DNA of 64,000 nt from Helicobacter sp. 13S00482-2 (GCF_002272795.1 NZ_MLAT01000008.1:1-64000), one strand, 5' to 3'; positions 52,962-64,000 are shown, counted from the first letter of the stretch. Notes: a model not told the origin generated them from the sequence alone. A program made the numbers and translations.

Positions 52962-53921
52962 TTATTTATAATTGATGTACCACTCGTATACTTCTTTGAT
53001 TCCTTGTTTAAGTGTTATTTTTGGTTTCCAACCCATTAAATTGAGCTTAGAGGTATCTAAAAGTTTTTGATAGGTTCCATCTGGTTTAGAAGTATCATAA
53101 ATTATTTGTCCTTCAAAACCCACAATATCTTTTATCAAATTTGCTAGTTCAGAGATACTCACATCATTTCCATATCCTATATTGATATGTGTATTGCGGA
53201 TTTCTTTAGAGTTGTCTATCAGATCGGCAAAATCGATATTTTCCATAATATGAATACAGGCTTCTGCCATATCAGAACTATGTAAAAATTCCCTCCTAGG
53301 TTTTCCACTACCCCATACGGTTACCGAATTTGATTGATTCAGCTTGGCTTCATAAAATTTTCTTATCAGGGCAGGGAGTACGTGAGAATTATTGAGATCA
53401 AAATTATCGTTTTGACCATAAAGGTTTGTTGGCATTACGGAAATAAAATTACAACCATACTGCAGGTTAAAGGCCTCGCACATTTTAAGTCCAGCAATTT
53501 TGGCAATAGCATATGGTTCGTTTGTGTACTCAAGTGCATCTGTGAGTAAATATTCTTCTTTCATGGGCTGGGTGGCATTCTTGGGATAAATGCAGCTTGA
53601 CCCCAAGAAAAGTAGCTTTTTCACTTTGTTCTTATGCGCACTGTAAAGAATGTTATTTTGAATCATTAGGTTCTGATAGATAAAATCTGCACGATAAGTG
53701 TTATTTGCAACGATACCTCCTACTTTTGCCGCTGCCAAAAAAACATATTCAGGTTTTTCTTTTTTGAAAAATTCTTCTACTTTTATTGCATCAATCAGAT
53801 CAAGATCAGATCGTGTTTTTAACACAAGATTATTATAACCCTTTGACAAAAGAGTTTTTGTGATAGCTGATCCAACTAGTCCATTGTGACCTGCTACAAA
53901 AATTTTAGAATCCAATTCCAT
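52962..53921 (-). CDS. fcl: GDP-L-fucose synthase
   Basis: A 319-residue extended short-chain dehydrogenase (WcaG/Fcl) that epimerises and reduces GDP-4-keto-6-deoxymannose to GDP-L-fucose. The NADP-binding motif is VAGHNGLVGSAITKTL, and the catalytic Tyr-x3-Lys is in EPYAIAKIAGLKM, with GSSCIYPKNATQPM in the active site. It is the last of three genes (manC, gmd, fcl), as in H. pylori HP0043-HP0045. The product feeds fucosyltransferases that build Lewis-type or other fucosylated surface sugars. Confidence 0.95.
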   Translation of the reverse strand: MELDSKIFVAGHNGLVGSAITKTLLSKGYNNLVLKTRSDLDLIDAIKVEEFFKKEKPEYVFLAAAKVGGIVANNTYRADFIYQNLMIQNNILYSAHKNKVKKLLFLGSSCIYPKNATQPMKEEYLLTDALEYTNEPYAIAKIAGLKMCEAFNLQYGCNFISVMPTNLYGQNDNFDLNNSHVLPALIRKFYEAKLNQSNSVTVWGSGKPRREFLHSSDMAEACIHIMENIDFADLIDNSKEIRNTHINIGYGNDVSISELANLIKDIVGFEGQIIYDTSKPDGTYQKLLDTSKLNLMGWKPKITLKQGIKEVYEWYINYK

Positions 53922-53965
53922 TTTTATCCTTGATATAAGTATTTTTTAGAGCTTAGAGTATCAAA

Positions 53966-55078
53966 TTATTCAAAATAGCTTAAAATTTCATAGCCACCTT
54001 GTTGGAGATACTTGTCTTTTTGAACGAGTTTGACATCTGAGTACATCATATCTTTTATGAGATCTTTTAGTTCATATTCTGGAATCCACCCTAGCTTACT
54101 TTTTGCTTTACTTGCATCCCCTATGAGAAGTTCGACTTCTGTTGGGCGAAAATAGCGTTCATCCACGTTTATAACTTCTTTGCCTATAGGGAGTTGAAAA
54201 TCCTTATCTTCACATTTTGTGACATAACCTTTTTCATTGATGCCTTCACCTTGAAACTCAATACCAATACCAACTTCTTGAAATGCCAATTTTACGAATT
54301 CTCTAACTTCGGTTGTGATACCTGTGGCTATAACCCAGTCCTCAGCTTCTTTGGATTGGAGAATCATCCACATCATTCTTATATAATCTTTGGCATGTCC
54401 CCAATCTCTTTTTGCAGATAAATTCCCAAGATAAAGTTTATCTTGAAGACCAAGTGCTATTTTTGCTACTCCTCGAGTTATTTTTCGAGTTACAAAAGTT
54501 TCTCCTCTTATGGGGCTTTCGTGATTAAATAAAATGCCATTACTAGCAAATATGTTGTAAGCTTCTCGATAATTCACAGTGATCCAATAAGCATATAGTT
54601 TTGCACAAGCATAGGGAGAACGTGGATAAAATGGTGTACTTTCTTTTTGAGGAATCTCTTGAACTTTGCCAAATAATTCGCTTGTAGAAGCTTGGTATAT
54701 TTTTGTTTTTTCTTTTAGACCTAAAAGTCTCACTGCTTCAAGTATTCTTAAAGTGCCTATACCATCTGCATTTGCTGTGTATTCAGGAGTTTCAAATGAA
54801 ACCGCTACGTGGCTCATAGCAGCTAAATTATAAATTTCATCAGGTTGGACTTCCTGAATAATGCGAGTTAGATTCATTGAATCTGTCATATCTCCATAAT
54901 GCAAGATAAAATCACGATTTTTAATATGGGGATCTTGATAAAGATGATCTATCCTATCGGTATTAAACAATGAGCTTCTACGTTTAATACCGTGAACTAA
55001 ATAACCTTTCTTAAGCAAAAATTCTGCTAAATATGCCCCATCTTGTCCTGTTATACCCGTAATTAATGCAACTTTCAT
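53966..55078 (-). CDS. gmd: GDP-mannose 4,6-dehydratase
   Basis: A 370-residue dehydratase converting GDP-D-mannose to GDP-4-keto-6-deoxymannose. Signatures are [17 protein letters not shown], the catalytic [15 protein letters not shown] (Tyr-x3-Lys) and the [16 protein letters not shown] region. It lies 44 bases before fcl and about 200 bases after manC, all on the minus strand. The manC-gmd gap contains duplicated fragments of the manC end. Confidence 0.97.
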   Translation of the reverse strand: MKVALITGITGQDGAYLAEFLLKKGYLVHGIKRRSSLFNTDRIDHLYQDPHIKNRDFILHYGDMTDSMNLTRIIQEVQPDEIYNLAAMSHVAVSFETPEYTANADGIGTLRILEAVRLLGLKEKTKIYQASTSELFGKVQEIPQKESTPFYPRSPYACAKLYAYWITVNYREAYNIFASNGILFNHESPIRGETFVTRKITRGVAKIALGLQDKLYLGNLSAKRDWGHAKDYIRMMWMILQSKEAEDWVIATGITTEVREFVKLAFQEVGIGIEFQGEGINEKGYVTKCEDKDFQLPIGKEVINVDERYFRPTEVELLIGDASKAKSKLGWIPEYELKDLIKDMMYSDVKLVQKDKYLQQGGYEILSYFE

Positions 55079-55164
55079 CTATATCCTTGCTAGATTGTTT
55101 GGGTAATTTTAACACAACAAACTTTAAAATTTGAGACTTCCAACTTGTTATGCTTTTAATAATT

Positions 55165-55300
55165 GGACTTTAAGATCTTTGAAAAACCATCTTTTAATAT
55201 CTGTGTATTAAATTAAACTATTGCTAATTGAAGCCTAGCATTTTTGAAAACTCCTGCACCCACTATAATATTGCTAGTTGAGGTTTAGCATCTTTGAAAA
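55165..55300 (-). repeat. Degenerate duplicates of the manC 3' end
   Basis: The end of manC (minus-strand TTTTCAAAGATGCTAAACC) occurs again downstream at 55221-55250 (TTTTCAAAAATGCTAGGC), with 25 of 30 bases matching the copy at 55271-55300, and in a third, weaker form near 55165-55191 (GGTTTTTCAAAGATC). Copies are spaced about 50 and 65 bases. They read as repeated tails of the gene, left by local duplication or recombination. Confidence 0.55.
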
Positions 55301-56682
55301 TCATCTTCAACTCTCAGAATGTCATCTTCACCCAGATATTCACCAACTTGCACTTCAATAACAACAAGATCAATTTTTCCTCTATTTTCTAATCGATGCA
55401 ATTGCCCCATCGGGATATAGGTAGATTCGTTTGCTTTAAGAAAAATTTCTTTATCCCCACTTCTAACGTTCGCACTTCCGCTCACCACAATCCAGTGTTC
55501 ATTTCGATGAAAATGTTTTTGCAAACTCAGACGACATTTAGGTTTGACAACAATTTGTTTGATTTTATAATAAGATGACTCTAATAGAACACTATAGTTT
55601 CCCCAAGGTCTGTAAGCTGTGGTATGGATTTGAGTTAATTCAGGCCGAGTTTTTTTGAGTTCTGCAACGATTTCTTTTATGGCTTGAGACTGCCCTTTTT
55701 TTGCTAAAAGCAATGAGTCGTTTGTATCTACCACAATTATATCTTTTAAGCCAATAGTTGCCACAAATTTATCTGAAAGAATAAAATTATTTTGGCTATC
55801 TTTTGCAATAATTTGATTTCTTGAAGCATTTCCTTGAGAATCTTTTACCCATTCATCATTTAAAGATTCAAAACTCCCTACATCATTCCAAGCAAAATCT
55901 CCAACAACGCATTTGATTTTTTTACTTTTTTCCATCAGGGCATAATCAATGCTGATTTCAGGAATATTTTCAGAAAGCTTAGGGTTTATGCGAGTATATA
56001 TTTCATTGTGATCTGAATTTTCATATGCCATAACACAAGAGTCATAAACCTCTTTTGAATACTTTTGGAGTTCATTCAAAAATACAGAGACCTTAAAACA
56101 AAACATTCCACTATTCCAAAAATGCTTACCATCTTCAAGATATTTCTGAGCAAGTTTTAAATCAGGCTTTTCAGTAAAGTTTCTGACATTGTTATTTTTC
56201 TCACACTCTATATAGCCATAACCAGTATGGGGGTTTGAGGGTTTGATTCCAAATGTCACTAGATAACCATTTTTAGCATATTCTATCGCTTTTTCTATAG
56301 CTTGTTGATAGGCTTTGAAATCCTTGATGAGATGATCACTTGGTAGAGCTAAAATAATTTCATCTTCTCCGTATTTTGATATTACATCTAATGCACTCAA
56401 GCAAAGAGCTGGAGCGGTGTTTTTCCCGAGTGTTTCTAAAATATAATTTTGTATTTCAATATCGGCTTCTTTGGATTGATCTTGTGCAAGGAAATAATTT
56501 GTCTCATTTGCTATAATTTGAAAATGCGCATTGTGAGATTTAATAAATGGACGATTCCTAAGGAGGGTTTGTATAAAAAACGAACCATTCTCTAAGAGTG
56601 GGGCGAACTGTTTTGGTAATAAAGATCGAGATAAAGGCCAAAGCCTAGTACCTGAACCACCACAAAGTATTGCTATTGTCAT
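55285..56682 (-). CDS. manC: Mannose-1-phosphate guanylyltransferase / mannose-6-phosphate isomerase
   Basis: A 465-residue bifunctional type II enzyme. The N-terminal nucleotidyltransferase starts AILCGGSGTRLWPLSRSLLP with the Lys of PKQF, and has GDFAWNDVGSFESL; the C-terminal cupin-type isomerase has KHFHRNEHWIVVSG and the metal site up to ENRGKIDLVVIEVQ. It supplies GDP-mannose for gmd and fcl. It is the first gene of the GDP-fucose block. The last residues are EDDFQRC; near-identical tails occur just downstream. Confidence 0.95.
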   Translation of the reverse strand: MTIAILCGGSGTRLWPLSRSLLPKQFAPLLENGSFFIQTLLRNRPFIKSHNAHFQIIANETNYFLAQDQSKEADIEIQNYILETLGKNTAPALCLSALDVISKYGEDEIILALPSDHLIKDFKAYQQAIEKAIEYAKNGYLVTFGIKPSNPHTGYGYIECEKNNNVRNFTEKPDLKLAQKYLEDGKHFWNSGMFCFKVSVFLNELQKYSKEVYDSCVMAYENSDHNEIYTRINPKLSENIPEISIDYALMEKSKKIKCVVGDFAWNDVGSFESLNDEWVKDSQGNASRNQIIAKDSQNNFILSDKFVATIGLKDIIVVDTNDSLLLAKKGQSQAIKEIVAELKKTRPELTQIHTTAYRPWGNYSVLLESSYYKIKQIVVKPKCRLSLQKHFHRNEHWIVVSGSANVRSGDKEIFLKANESTYIPMGQLHRLENRGKIDLVVIEVQVGEYLGEDDILRVEDDFQRC

Positions 56683-56841
56683 AAATACAGTATCCTAAAT
56701 TTTAAATTTATAATTACAAATGTCCTAAAACATTAGCTTGAATCTAAATAACTATGAATTATATATTAAAATTCAGGAAAATTTATCAACAAAATAATCA
56801 AATCAAGTTCTTTTCTAATTTCCCCATTTTTTATGAAGCAC

Positions 56842-56871
56842 TTGACAAAGCGAGTGGAATTTTAATATAAT
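56842..56871 (+). promoter_or_regulatory. Promoter of the tRNA-tuf operon
   Basis: TTGACA (56842-56847) and TATAAT (56866-56871) are both perfect consensus hexamers with an 18-base spacer, 44 bases upstream of the first tRNA. A GC-rich discriminator (TCCGCCC) follows, as expected for a stringently controlled stable-RNA promoter. The upstream part of this gap (56683-56841) holds no gene. Confidence 0.85.
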
Positions 56872-56914
56872 TCCGCCCTTGCTTTAATAAATCGCAAGTT
56901 GTTTAATTTAAGTC

Positions 56915-56990
56915 GCTGGTTTAGCTCAGTTGGTAGAGCAGCTGCCTTGTAAGCAGCAGGTCGGGGGTTCAAGTCCCTTAACCAGCTCCA
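56915..56990 (+). tRNA. tRNA-Thr (anticodon TGT)
   Basis: A 76-base cloverleaf with acceptor GCTGGTT pairing to AACCAGC, anticodon loop CTTGTAA and encoded CCA. First of four tRNAs upstream of tuf. Confidence 0.97.
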
Positions 56991-57060
56991 TTCAAACCTT
57001 AAACAGAATTCTCTGATTTCAGTGTTTGACCAGTGTTAATTAACTATAATTCAGCTATTG

Positions 57061-57145
<85 letters not shown>

Positions 57146-57179
57146 CTAGTATCTAGTGCTGCTTTATAGTTTGCAAGAT

Positions 57180-57256
57180 GCGGGAATAGCTCAGTTGGCT
57201 AGAGCATCAGCCTTCCAAGCTGAGGGTCGCGGGTTCGAGCCCCGTTTCCCGCTCCA
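57180..57256 (+). tRNA. tRNA-Gly (anticodon TCC)
   Basis: A 77-base cloverleaf with acceptor GCGGGAA pairing to TTCCCGC, anticodon loop CTTCCAA and encoded CCA. Confidence 0.97.
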
Positions 57257-57311
57257 TTTTAACTGGGAGCTGAACTTCTTAAAACTAAAATGTTTTTATA
57301 GCTCCAAACTT

Positions 57312-57386
<75 letters not shown>

Positions 57387-57490
57387 GTTTTTCTAGGATT
57401 TTGATATTTGTATTTTTAAAGTATTGTTTAACATTACTATAAGGACACTTTTATTAAAATCAAAACTCAAATTTATTTTAGGAGAAAACA

Positions 57491-58690
57491 ATGGCGAAGG
57501 AAAAATTTGTCAAGAATAAACCCCATGTCAATATTGGGACAATTGGACACGTAGATCATGGTAAAACTACTCTAAGTGCCGCTATTTCTGCTGTTTTGTC
57601 TCTAAAAGGTCTTGCAGAAATGAAAGACTATGATAATATAGACAATGCCCCAGAAGAAAAAGAAAGAGGTATCACAATTGCAACATCTCATATTGAATAT
57701 GAGACAGAAAATAGACATTATGCACACGTAGATTGTCCTGGACACGCAGACTATGTTAAAAATATGATCACAGGTGCGGCTCAAATGGATGGAGCTATCT
57801 TGGTTGTATCTGCAGCAGATGGTCCTATGCCACAAACTAGAGAGCATATACTTCTTTCTAGACAAGTTGGAGTTCCATATATTGTAGTATTTTTAAATAA
57901 ACAAGATATGGTCGATGATCAAGAGTTACTTGATTTGGTTGAAATGGAAGTTAGAGAACTTTTGAGTGCTTATGAATTTCCTGGTGATGATACTCCTATT
58001 GTAGCTGGATCTGCTTTGAAGGCACTAGATGAAGCAAAATCTGGAAATGTTGGAGAGTGGGGAGAGAAAGTATTGAAGCTCATGGCTGAAGTTGACAGAT
58101 ATATACCAACTCCAGAGAGAGATACCGATAAGACTTTCTTGATGCCTGTGGAAGATGTGTTTTCTATCGCTGGCCGTGGAACTGTTGTTACAGGTAGAAT
58201 TGAAAGAGGCGTTGTAAAAGTTGGAGATGAAGTAGAAATTGTTGGTATTAGAGATACTCAGAAAACTACTGTTACTGGCGTTGAAATGTTTAGAAAAGAA
58301 CTAGACAAAGGTGAGGCTGGTGATAACGTCGGTGTTCTTTTAAGAGGAACTAAAAAAGAAGAAGTTGAAAGAGGTATGGTTTTATGTAAGCCTGGCTCTA
58401 TTACACCACACAAAAAATTTGAGGGTGAAATTTATGTCCTTTCAAAAGAAGAGGGTGGTAGACATACTCCATTCTTTGATAACTATAGACCACAATTCTA
58501 TGTTAGAACTACAGATGTGACTGGTGCAATCAGATTGCCACAAGGTGTTGAAATGGTTATGCCTGGAGACAATGTGAAAATCAATGTAGAATTGATAAGC
58601 CCTATTGCTTTGGAACTAGGAACTAAGTTCGCTATCAGAGAAGGTGGTAGAACTGTTGGTGCTGGTGTTGTAACCAAGATTATTGAATAA
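57491..58690 (+). CDS. tuf: Translation elongation factor Tu
   Basis: EF-Tu carries aminoacyl-tRNA to the ribosome. The 399-residue protein has the G1 loop GHVDHGKTT, switch [15 protein letters not shown]3 [11 protein letters not shown] and G4 NKQDMVD, then domains II and III. An AGGAGAAAACA ribosome-binding site precedes the ATG. The gene sits between the tRNA cluster and rpmG, the arrangement found in Helicobacter and related bacteria. Codon use is that of a highly expressed gene. Confidence 0.99.
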   Translation: MAKEKFVKNKPHVNIGTIGHVDHGKTTLSAAISAVLSLKGLAEMKDYDNIDNAPEEKERGITIATSHIEYETENRHYAHVDCPGHADYVKNMITGAAQMDGAILVVSAADGPMPQTREHILLSRQVGVPYIVVFLNKQDMVDDQELLDLVEMEVRELLSAYEFPGDDTPIVAGSALKALDEAKSGNVGEWGEKVLKLMAEVDRYIPTPERDTDKTFLMPVEDVFSIAGRGTVVTGRIERGVVKVGDEVEIVGIRDTQKTTVTGVEMFRKELDKGEAGDNVGVLLRGTKKEEVERGMVLCKPGSITPHKKFEGEIYVLSKEEGGRHTPFFDNYRPQFYVRTTDVTGAIRLPQGVEMVMPGDNVKINVELISPIALELGTKFAIREGGRTVGAGVVTKIIE

Positions 58691-58707
58691 TATAATTAGG
58701 AAATAAA

Positions 58708-58866
58708 ATGAAGGTTAAAATAGGGCTAAAATGTTCTGAATGTGGTGATATTAACTACAGCACAACAAAAAACGCTAAAACAAATACAGAAAAACTGGAG
58801 CTCAAAAAGTTCTGCCCTAGGCTTAATAAACATACCGTCCATAAGGAAGTTAAGCTAAAAAGCTAG
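58708..58866 (+). CDS. rpmG: 50S ribosomal protein L33
   Basis: A 52-residue ribosomal protein of the large subunit. It has the zinc-ribbon cysteine pattern [11 protein letters not shown] in the N-terminal half and [11 protein letters not shown] in the C-terminal half; the second pair is reduced to a single Cys, so zinc binding may be partial. It begins at an ATG 17 bases after tuf, with TTAGG upstream. The stop lies inside a 10-bp palindrome shared with the gap to tRNA-Trp. Confidence 0.95.
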   Translation: MKVKIGLKCSECGDINYSTTKNAKTNTEKLELKKFCPRLNKHTVHKEVKLKS

Positions 58867-58880
58867 GAATTTCCTAGCTT
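58860..58880 (+). terminator. Palindrome between rpmG and tRNA-Trp
   Basis: AAGCTAGGAA, one base and TTCCTAGCTT form a perfect 10-bp inverted repeat spanning the rpmG stop. No T run follows, so it is more likely an RNA processing or stabilising hairpin than a terminator. Confidence 0.45.
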
Positions 58881-58882
58881 AT

Positions 58883-58958
58883 AGGTCAGTAGCTCTAATG
58901 GTAGAGCATCGGTCTCCAAAACCGAGTGTTGGGGGTTCGAGTCCCTCCTGGCCTGCCA
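58883..58958 (+). tRNA. tRNA-Trp (anticodon CCA)
   Basis: A 76-base cloverleaf with acceptor AGGTCAG pairing to CTGGCCT (one wobble pair), anticodon loop CTCCAAA and encoded CCA. Placed between rpmG and secE, as in other Campylobacterota. Confidence 0.97.
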
Positions 58959-58994
58959 TTTTTAAATTGGGCTATAATTTAGAAGTGAGATTTT

Positions 58995-59174
58995 ATGAAA
59001 AAAATATTTACATATTATAGATTGGCTAAAGAAGAATTATCGAAGGTAATTTTTCCTACAAAAGAGCAAATAAGGAATGCTTTGATATCGGTAGTCATTG
59101 TGGTAACCGTTATTACTTTGTTCTTGGCATTGGTTGATCTTATTTTGTCTGCTTCTGTATCTAGTATTCTGTAA
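58995..59174 (+). CDS. secE: Preprotein translocase subunit SecE
   Basis: SecE is a small essential subunit of the SecYEG channel. The 59-residue protein has an amphipathic N-terminus (KKIFTYYRLAKEELSKVIFPT) followed by one transmembrane helix (ISVVIVVTVITLFLALVDLIL). The conserved P-T/KEQIRN element before the helix is present. It lies 36 bases after tRNA-Trp and 12 bases before nusG, the classic secE-nusG pair. Confidence 0.93.
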   Translation: MKKIFTYYRLAKEELSKVIFPTKEQIRNALISVVIVVTVITLFLALVDLILSASVSSIL

Positions 59175-59186
59175 GTAGGAGAGTTT

Positions 59187-59720
59187 ATGTCATTAGATTG
59201 GTATGCTATACAGACTTATTCAGGTAGTGAGCAGGCTGTTAAAAGGGCAATTGAGAATATTGTTAAAGAGAGTCAAATCGGTGATCGATTGAAGGAAATT
59301 GTTGTTCCTACAGAAGATATCATTGATGTTTCTAAAAAAACTAAAAATAAAGTCACAGAGCAAAGTTTGTACCCTGGCTATGTTTTTATAAAAGTTGATT
59401 TGGATACTGCTCTTTGGCATAAAATACAATCTTTGCCAAAGGTAGCGCGATTTATAGGTGAGAGTAAAAAACCGACCCCCTTAGGAGAAGCTGATATTAA
59501 TCATATTCTCGAAAAAGTGAAAAATCGTGCCGCTCCTAAACCAAAAATCTCTTTTGATTCTGGTGAAGTGGTGAGGATTGTAGAAGGACCTTTTGCGAAT
59601 TTTACAGCAACAGTTGAGGAATACGATATTGAACATAGAAAACTCAAGTTGAATGTTTCTATTTTTGGTAGAAATACTCCTATAGAAATACTATATTCAC
59701 AAGTAGAAAAAATAGTATAA
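59187..59720 (+). CDS. nusG: Transcription termination/antitermination factor NusG
   Basis: NusG binds RNA polymerase and links transcription to translation and Rho. The 177 residues contain the NGN domain (WYAIQTYSGSEQAVKRAIEN) and the C-terminal KOW domain (GEVVRIVEGPFANFTATVEEY). AGGAGAG precedes the ATG. It is followed by the L11/L1 genes. Confidence 0.97.
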   Translation: MSLDWYAIQTYSGSEQAVKRAIENIVKESQIGDRLKEIVVPTEDIIDVSKKTKNKVTEQSLYPGYVFIKVDLDTALWHKIQSLPKVARFIGESKKPTPLGEADINHILEKVKNRAAPKPKISFDSGEVVRIVEGPFANFTATVEEYDIEHRKLKLNVSIFGRNTPIEILYSQVEKIV

Positions 59721-59746
59721 AATAAAGATATTTTTAAGGAAATGAT

Positions 59747-60172
59747 ATGGCAAAGAAAGTTGTTGGTGAATTAAAACTTCAAATCCCTGCTGGTAAGGCG
59801 AATCCTTCACCACCTGTAGGACCTGCTCTTGGTCAAAGAGGTGTGAATATTATGGAGTTTTGTAAGGCATTTAATGAGAAAACAAAGGATATGGGGAGCT
59901 TTAATATTCCGGTTGTTATCACAATTTATCAGGATAAGAGCTTTACTTTTATCACTAAAAAGCCTCCTGTAACGGATTTGATAAAAAAGACTGCGAATGT
60001 TTCAAAAGGTTCAGATAATCCTTTAAAAAATAAGATTGCTAAACTCACTCAAGCACAGCTTGAAGAGATTGCAAATCTTAAAATGGAAGATTTAAACGCA
60101 AATACTCTTGATGCGGCTAAAAAAATTGTAGCTGGTAGTGCGAGAAGTATGGGTGTGGAAATTGTTGATTGA
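59747..60172 (+). CDS. rplK: 50S ribosomal protein L11
   Basis: L11 forms part of the GTPase-associated centre. The 141-residue protein begins [29 protein letters not shown] and ends with the RNA-binding domain ending [12 protein letters not shown]. Normal length. It lies 26 bases after nusG and is followed 33 bases later by rplA. Confidence 0.98.
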   Translation: MAKKVVGELKLQIPAGKANPSPPVGPALGQRGVNIMEFCKAFNEKTKDMGSFNIPVVITIYQDKSFTFITKKPPVTDLIKKTANVSKGSDNPLKNKIAKLTQAQLEEIANLKMEDLNANTLDAAKKIVAGSARSMGVEIVD

Positions 60173-60205
60173 TTTAAAATAATTTAATTGATTGGAGTTT
60201 ATGGT

Positions 60206-60910
60206 ATGGAAAAAAAGGTAGCCAAAAGATTGCAAGGTTTGCTTTCAAAAATCGATAGTAATCGCACGTATGATATAAGCACTGGAGTGAGCACAATTAA
60301 AACTTTAGCTTCTGCGAAGTTTGATGAAACTGTTGAATTATCTCTTAAGCTTGGCGTTGACCCAAGACATGCCGATCAAATGATAAGAGGTGCTGTTGTA
60401 TTGCCTCATGGTACTGGTAAAAAAGTAAGAGTTGCTGTTTTTGCAAAGGGACTCAAAGCTGATGAAGCTAGAAAGGCTGGAGCGGATGTGGTTGGTGATG
60501 ATGATTTAGCAGAAGAGATTAAAAATGGTAATTTAAACTTTGATATGGTTATAGCTACACCTGATATGATGGCACTTGTTGGAAAGGTTGGTAGAATACT
60601 TGGACCAAAAGGATTGATGCCAAATCCTAAAACAGGAACAGTAACCATGGATGTCACAAAGGCTGTAACGAATGCAAAAAGTGGTCAGGTGAATTTTAGG
60701 GTTGATAAAAAGGGAAATATTCATGCTCCTATAGGGAAAGTGAGTTTTGCTGAAGATAAAATTAAAGAAAATATGCTAGAATTGGTAAAAATGGTCAATC
60801 GACTTAAGCCTGCAAGTGCAAAAGGAAAATATATCAGGGGTGGTGTTTTGTCATTGACAATGTCACCTTCTATTAAGATTGATTCTCAAGAACTTATGGA
60901 CGTAAAATAG
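60206..60910 (+). CDS. rplA: 50S ribosomal protein L1
   Basis: L1 forms the mobile stalk near the E site and represses the L11 operon in many bacteria by binding its own leader mRNA. The start at 60206 ([15 protein letters not shown]) was chosen because GGAG lies about 10 bases upstream; a TTG at 60188 would give an untypical N-terminus. Conserved parts are [19 protein letters not shown] and [15 protein letters not shown]. The protein has 234 residues. Confidence 0.96.
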   Translation: MEKKVAKRLQGLLSKIDSNRTYDISTGVSTIKTLASAKFDETVELSLKLGVDPRHADQMIRGAVVLPHGTGKKVRVAVFAKGLKADEARKAGADVVGDDDLAEEIKNGNLNFDMVIATPDMMALVGKVGRILGPKGLMPNPKTGTVTMDVTKAVTNAKSGQVNFRVDKKGNIHAPIGKVSFAEDKIKENMLELVKMVNRLKPASAKGKYIRGGVLSLTMSPSIKIDSQELMDVK

Positions 60911-61014
60911 ATTAAGCTAGATAGATTGTAGTTTTATCTTTAGATTGAAGACAACAAGGGCCATGCTTAATTGAGAAATCGCCTTGTAGAAGTCTAGTCT
61001 AGAAAGGAGGAAAA
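60911..61014 (+). promoter_or_regulatory. Likely L10 leader region
   Basis: The 104 bases between rplA and rplJ hold no gene. They contain GAAGACAACAAGGGC and CGCCTTGT, which can pair around a loop, before the ribosome-binding site AGGAGG. In many bacteria the mRNA here binds L10-(L12)4 and controls rplJL translation. I infer the same use here; the fold has not been computed. Confidence 0.4.
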
Positions 61015-61497
61015 ATGACCAAAAACGAAAAAACTCAAATGGTTGAGCATTTAAGTTCAGAGTTTAAGAATGCTTCTACTTTGCTTGTTTGCTATTATAA
61101 GGGTCTAACTGTAAAGAGTTTGGATGAACTTAGAAAATCTGCAAGAGCTCAAGATATTAAGGTACAAGTGATTAAAAATACTTTAGCTAAGATTTCTATG
61201 AATAACGCTGATTATCCTGATTTAGACTTAAAAGATACCAATATCTTTCTTTGGGGAAACGATCAAATAGCGTTGTCAAAGTTAGCTGCAAAGTTTGGTG
61301 AGTCAAATAAGGATAAGTTTGCAATTAAAACTGGATGTTTTGATGGAAAGAAAGTCGAGCTAGATCATATTATGGCTATTTCTAAATTGCCTAGTAGAGA
61401 TGAGCTTATTGGTATGCTTTTGTCTGTTTGGACAGCTCCAGCAAGATATTTTGTCACTGGATTAGATAATCTAAGAAAGCAAAAAGAACAAGAATAA
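61015..61497 (+). CDS. rplJ: 50S ribosomal protein L10
   Basis: L10 is the base of the L7/L12 stalk. The 160-residue protein starts [20 protein letters not shown] and includes [11 protein letters not shown], followed by the C-terminal helix that binds L12 dimers. A strong AGGAGG ribosome-binding site precedes the ATG. It lies 17 bases before rplL. Confidence 0.97.
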   Translation: MTKNEKTQMVEHLSSEFKNASTLLVCYYKGLTVKSLDELRKSARAQDIKVQVIKNTLAKISMNNADYPDLDLKDTNIFLWGNDQIALSKLAAKFGESNKDKFAIKTGCFDGKKVELDHIMAISKLPSRDELIGMLLSVWTAPARYFVTGLDNLRKQKEQE

Positions 61498-61514
61498 AAA
61501 ATAAGGAGATTATT

Positions 61515-61886
61515 ATGGCTATCACAAAAGAAGACGTTTTGGATTATATTGGAGGTCTATCAGTTCTTGAATTATCAGAACTTGTTAAAGCCTTTGAAGA
61601 GAAGTTTGGAGTGAGTGCAGCTCCCACTGTTGTTGCTGGTGCAGCTGCTGCTGGTGGTGCAGTCGCAGAAGAGAAAACAGAGTTTAATGTTGTTTTACTT
61701 GATAGCGGAGCTAATAAAATCAATGTTATCAAAGCTGTTAGAGAAATTACTGGTCTTGGGCTTAAAGAGGCCAAAGATGCTACAGAGAATACACCTCACA
61801 ATATTAAAGAGGGTGTTAATAAAGAAGATGCTGAAGCCTTCAAGAAAAAACTTGAGGAAGCTGGTGCTAAGGTTGAAATCAAATAA
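61515..61886 (+). CDS. rplL: 50S ribosomal protein L7/L12
   Basis: L7/L12 recruits and activates translational GTPases. The 123-residue protein has the N-terminal dimerisation helices ([20 protein letters not shown]), an Ala-rich hinge and the C-terminal domain with [20 protein letters not shown]. Highly expressed, acidic. AAGGAG lies 9 bases upstream of the ATG. A hairpin after the stop separates it from rpoB. Confidence 0.98.
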   Translation: MAITKEDVLDYIGGLSVLELSELVKAFEEKFGVSAAPTVVAGAAAAGGAVAEEKTEFNVVLLDSGANKINVIKAVREITGLGLKEAKDATENTPHNIKEGVNKEDAEAFKKKLEEAGAKVEIK

Positions 61887-61912
61887 TTTTGAGCACCGAT
61901 GTTTAGTTTTTT

Positions 61913-61944
61913 GCCCAAAGAATAGAGTTTTCTATTTTTTGGGC
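61913..61944 (+). terminator. Attenuator-like hairpin between rplL and rpoB
   Basis: GCCCAAAGAATAGA and TCTATTTTTTGGGC pair over about 13 bp around a short loop, with T residues within and after the stem, 27 bases after the rplL stop. In many bacteria a partial terminator here sets the ratio of L7/L12 to RNA polymerase. Confidence 0.6.
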
Positions 61945-62031
61945 TATTTGTATTTATAGACACTCCAAATGATTCTATCTATATTGAGGTAGGCTTATTT
62001 GGAGTGTTTGACTCTTCTTAAATTCCACTGA

Positions 62032-64000
<1,969 letters not shown>

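Overview
This window most likely comes from a Helicobacter (Campylobacterota) chromosome, but not from H. pylori. The evidence is low GC, several blocks whose gene order I recall from H. pylori 26695 (tyrS / nitronate monooxygenase / amiA; cbpA-hspR-rarA; yebC, hemB and an ArsRS-like two-component pair; manC-gmd-fcl), Helicobacter-type outer-membrane proteins, and a tuf-rpmG-tRNA-Trp-secE-nusG-rplKAJL-rpoB block. De novo purine (purF) and leucine (leuB, leuD) genes and a complete Tad pilus locus separate it from H. pylori and point to an enterohepatic or animal-associated relative. The species cannot be fixed from the sequence alone.

Layout. 1-204 is homopolymer-rich sequence that destroys the 5' end of tyrS and looks like a poor assembly edge. 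205-4382 (+) is tyrS, a nitronate monooxygenase, the cell-wall amidase amiA and a membrane protein. 4386-6519 (-) holds mqnA and two amino-acid ABC permeases without their ATPase or binding protein. 6631-8430 (+) is lepA. 8481-23183 (-) is a large surface-structure locus: the pilin flp, then tadV, rcpC, rcpA, tadZ, tadA, tadB, tadC, tadD, tadE, tadF-like and a von Willebrand-type tadG, followed at once by a 1378-residue autotransporter with an unusually long coiled-coil stalk. Two Fur-box-like palindromes cover the likely flp promoter.

23384-31268 is the accessory region. It holds a zinc alcohol dehydrogenase, a cupin, a restriction-modification pair with an intact adenine methyltransferase but a frameshifted endonuclease, an HNH nuclease fragment, an HSDR_N/DUF5655 nuclease-like protein with an 11-C tract upstream, and a secreted 632-residue protein that I assign to the DUF1561 family (the Leptospira virulence-modifying, VM, cytotoxin family: ricin-B-like lectin part plus toxin part). 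I regard this last gene as the most interesting in the window.

31269-43230 (mostly -) holds tRNA-Asn, a five-gene operon matching wbpI-B-D-E-A (complete synthesis of UDP-2,3-diacetamido-2,3-dideoxy-mannuronate, a surface-polysaccharide precursor), yebC, a small outer-membrane protein, hemB, a radical-SAM protein, purF and an ArsRS-like acid-response pair. 43527-49058 (-) holds leuB, leuD, two small hypothetical genes, an outer-membrane protein, rarA, hspR and cbpA. 49220-52892 (+) holds three outer-membrane porin-like proteins, the first behind a sigma-54-like promoter motif. 52962-56682 (-) is the GDP-L-fucose pathway (manC, gmd, fcl). 56842-64000 (+) starts with a strong promoter and four tRNAs and runs through tuf, rpmG, tRNA-Trp, secE, nusG, L11, L1, L10, L7/L12 and the start of rpoB.

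Taken together, the accessory content is centred on the cell surface: a Tad adhesion pilus, a giant autotransporter, a lectin-toxin-like secreted protein, a rare di-N-acetylated uronic acid sugar, fucosylation precursors and several porins.
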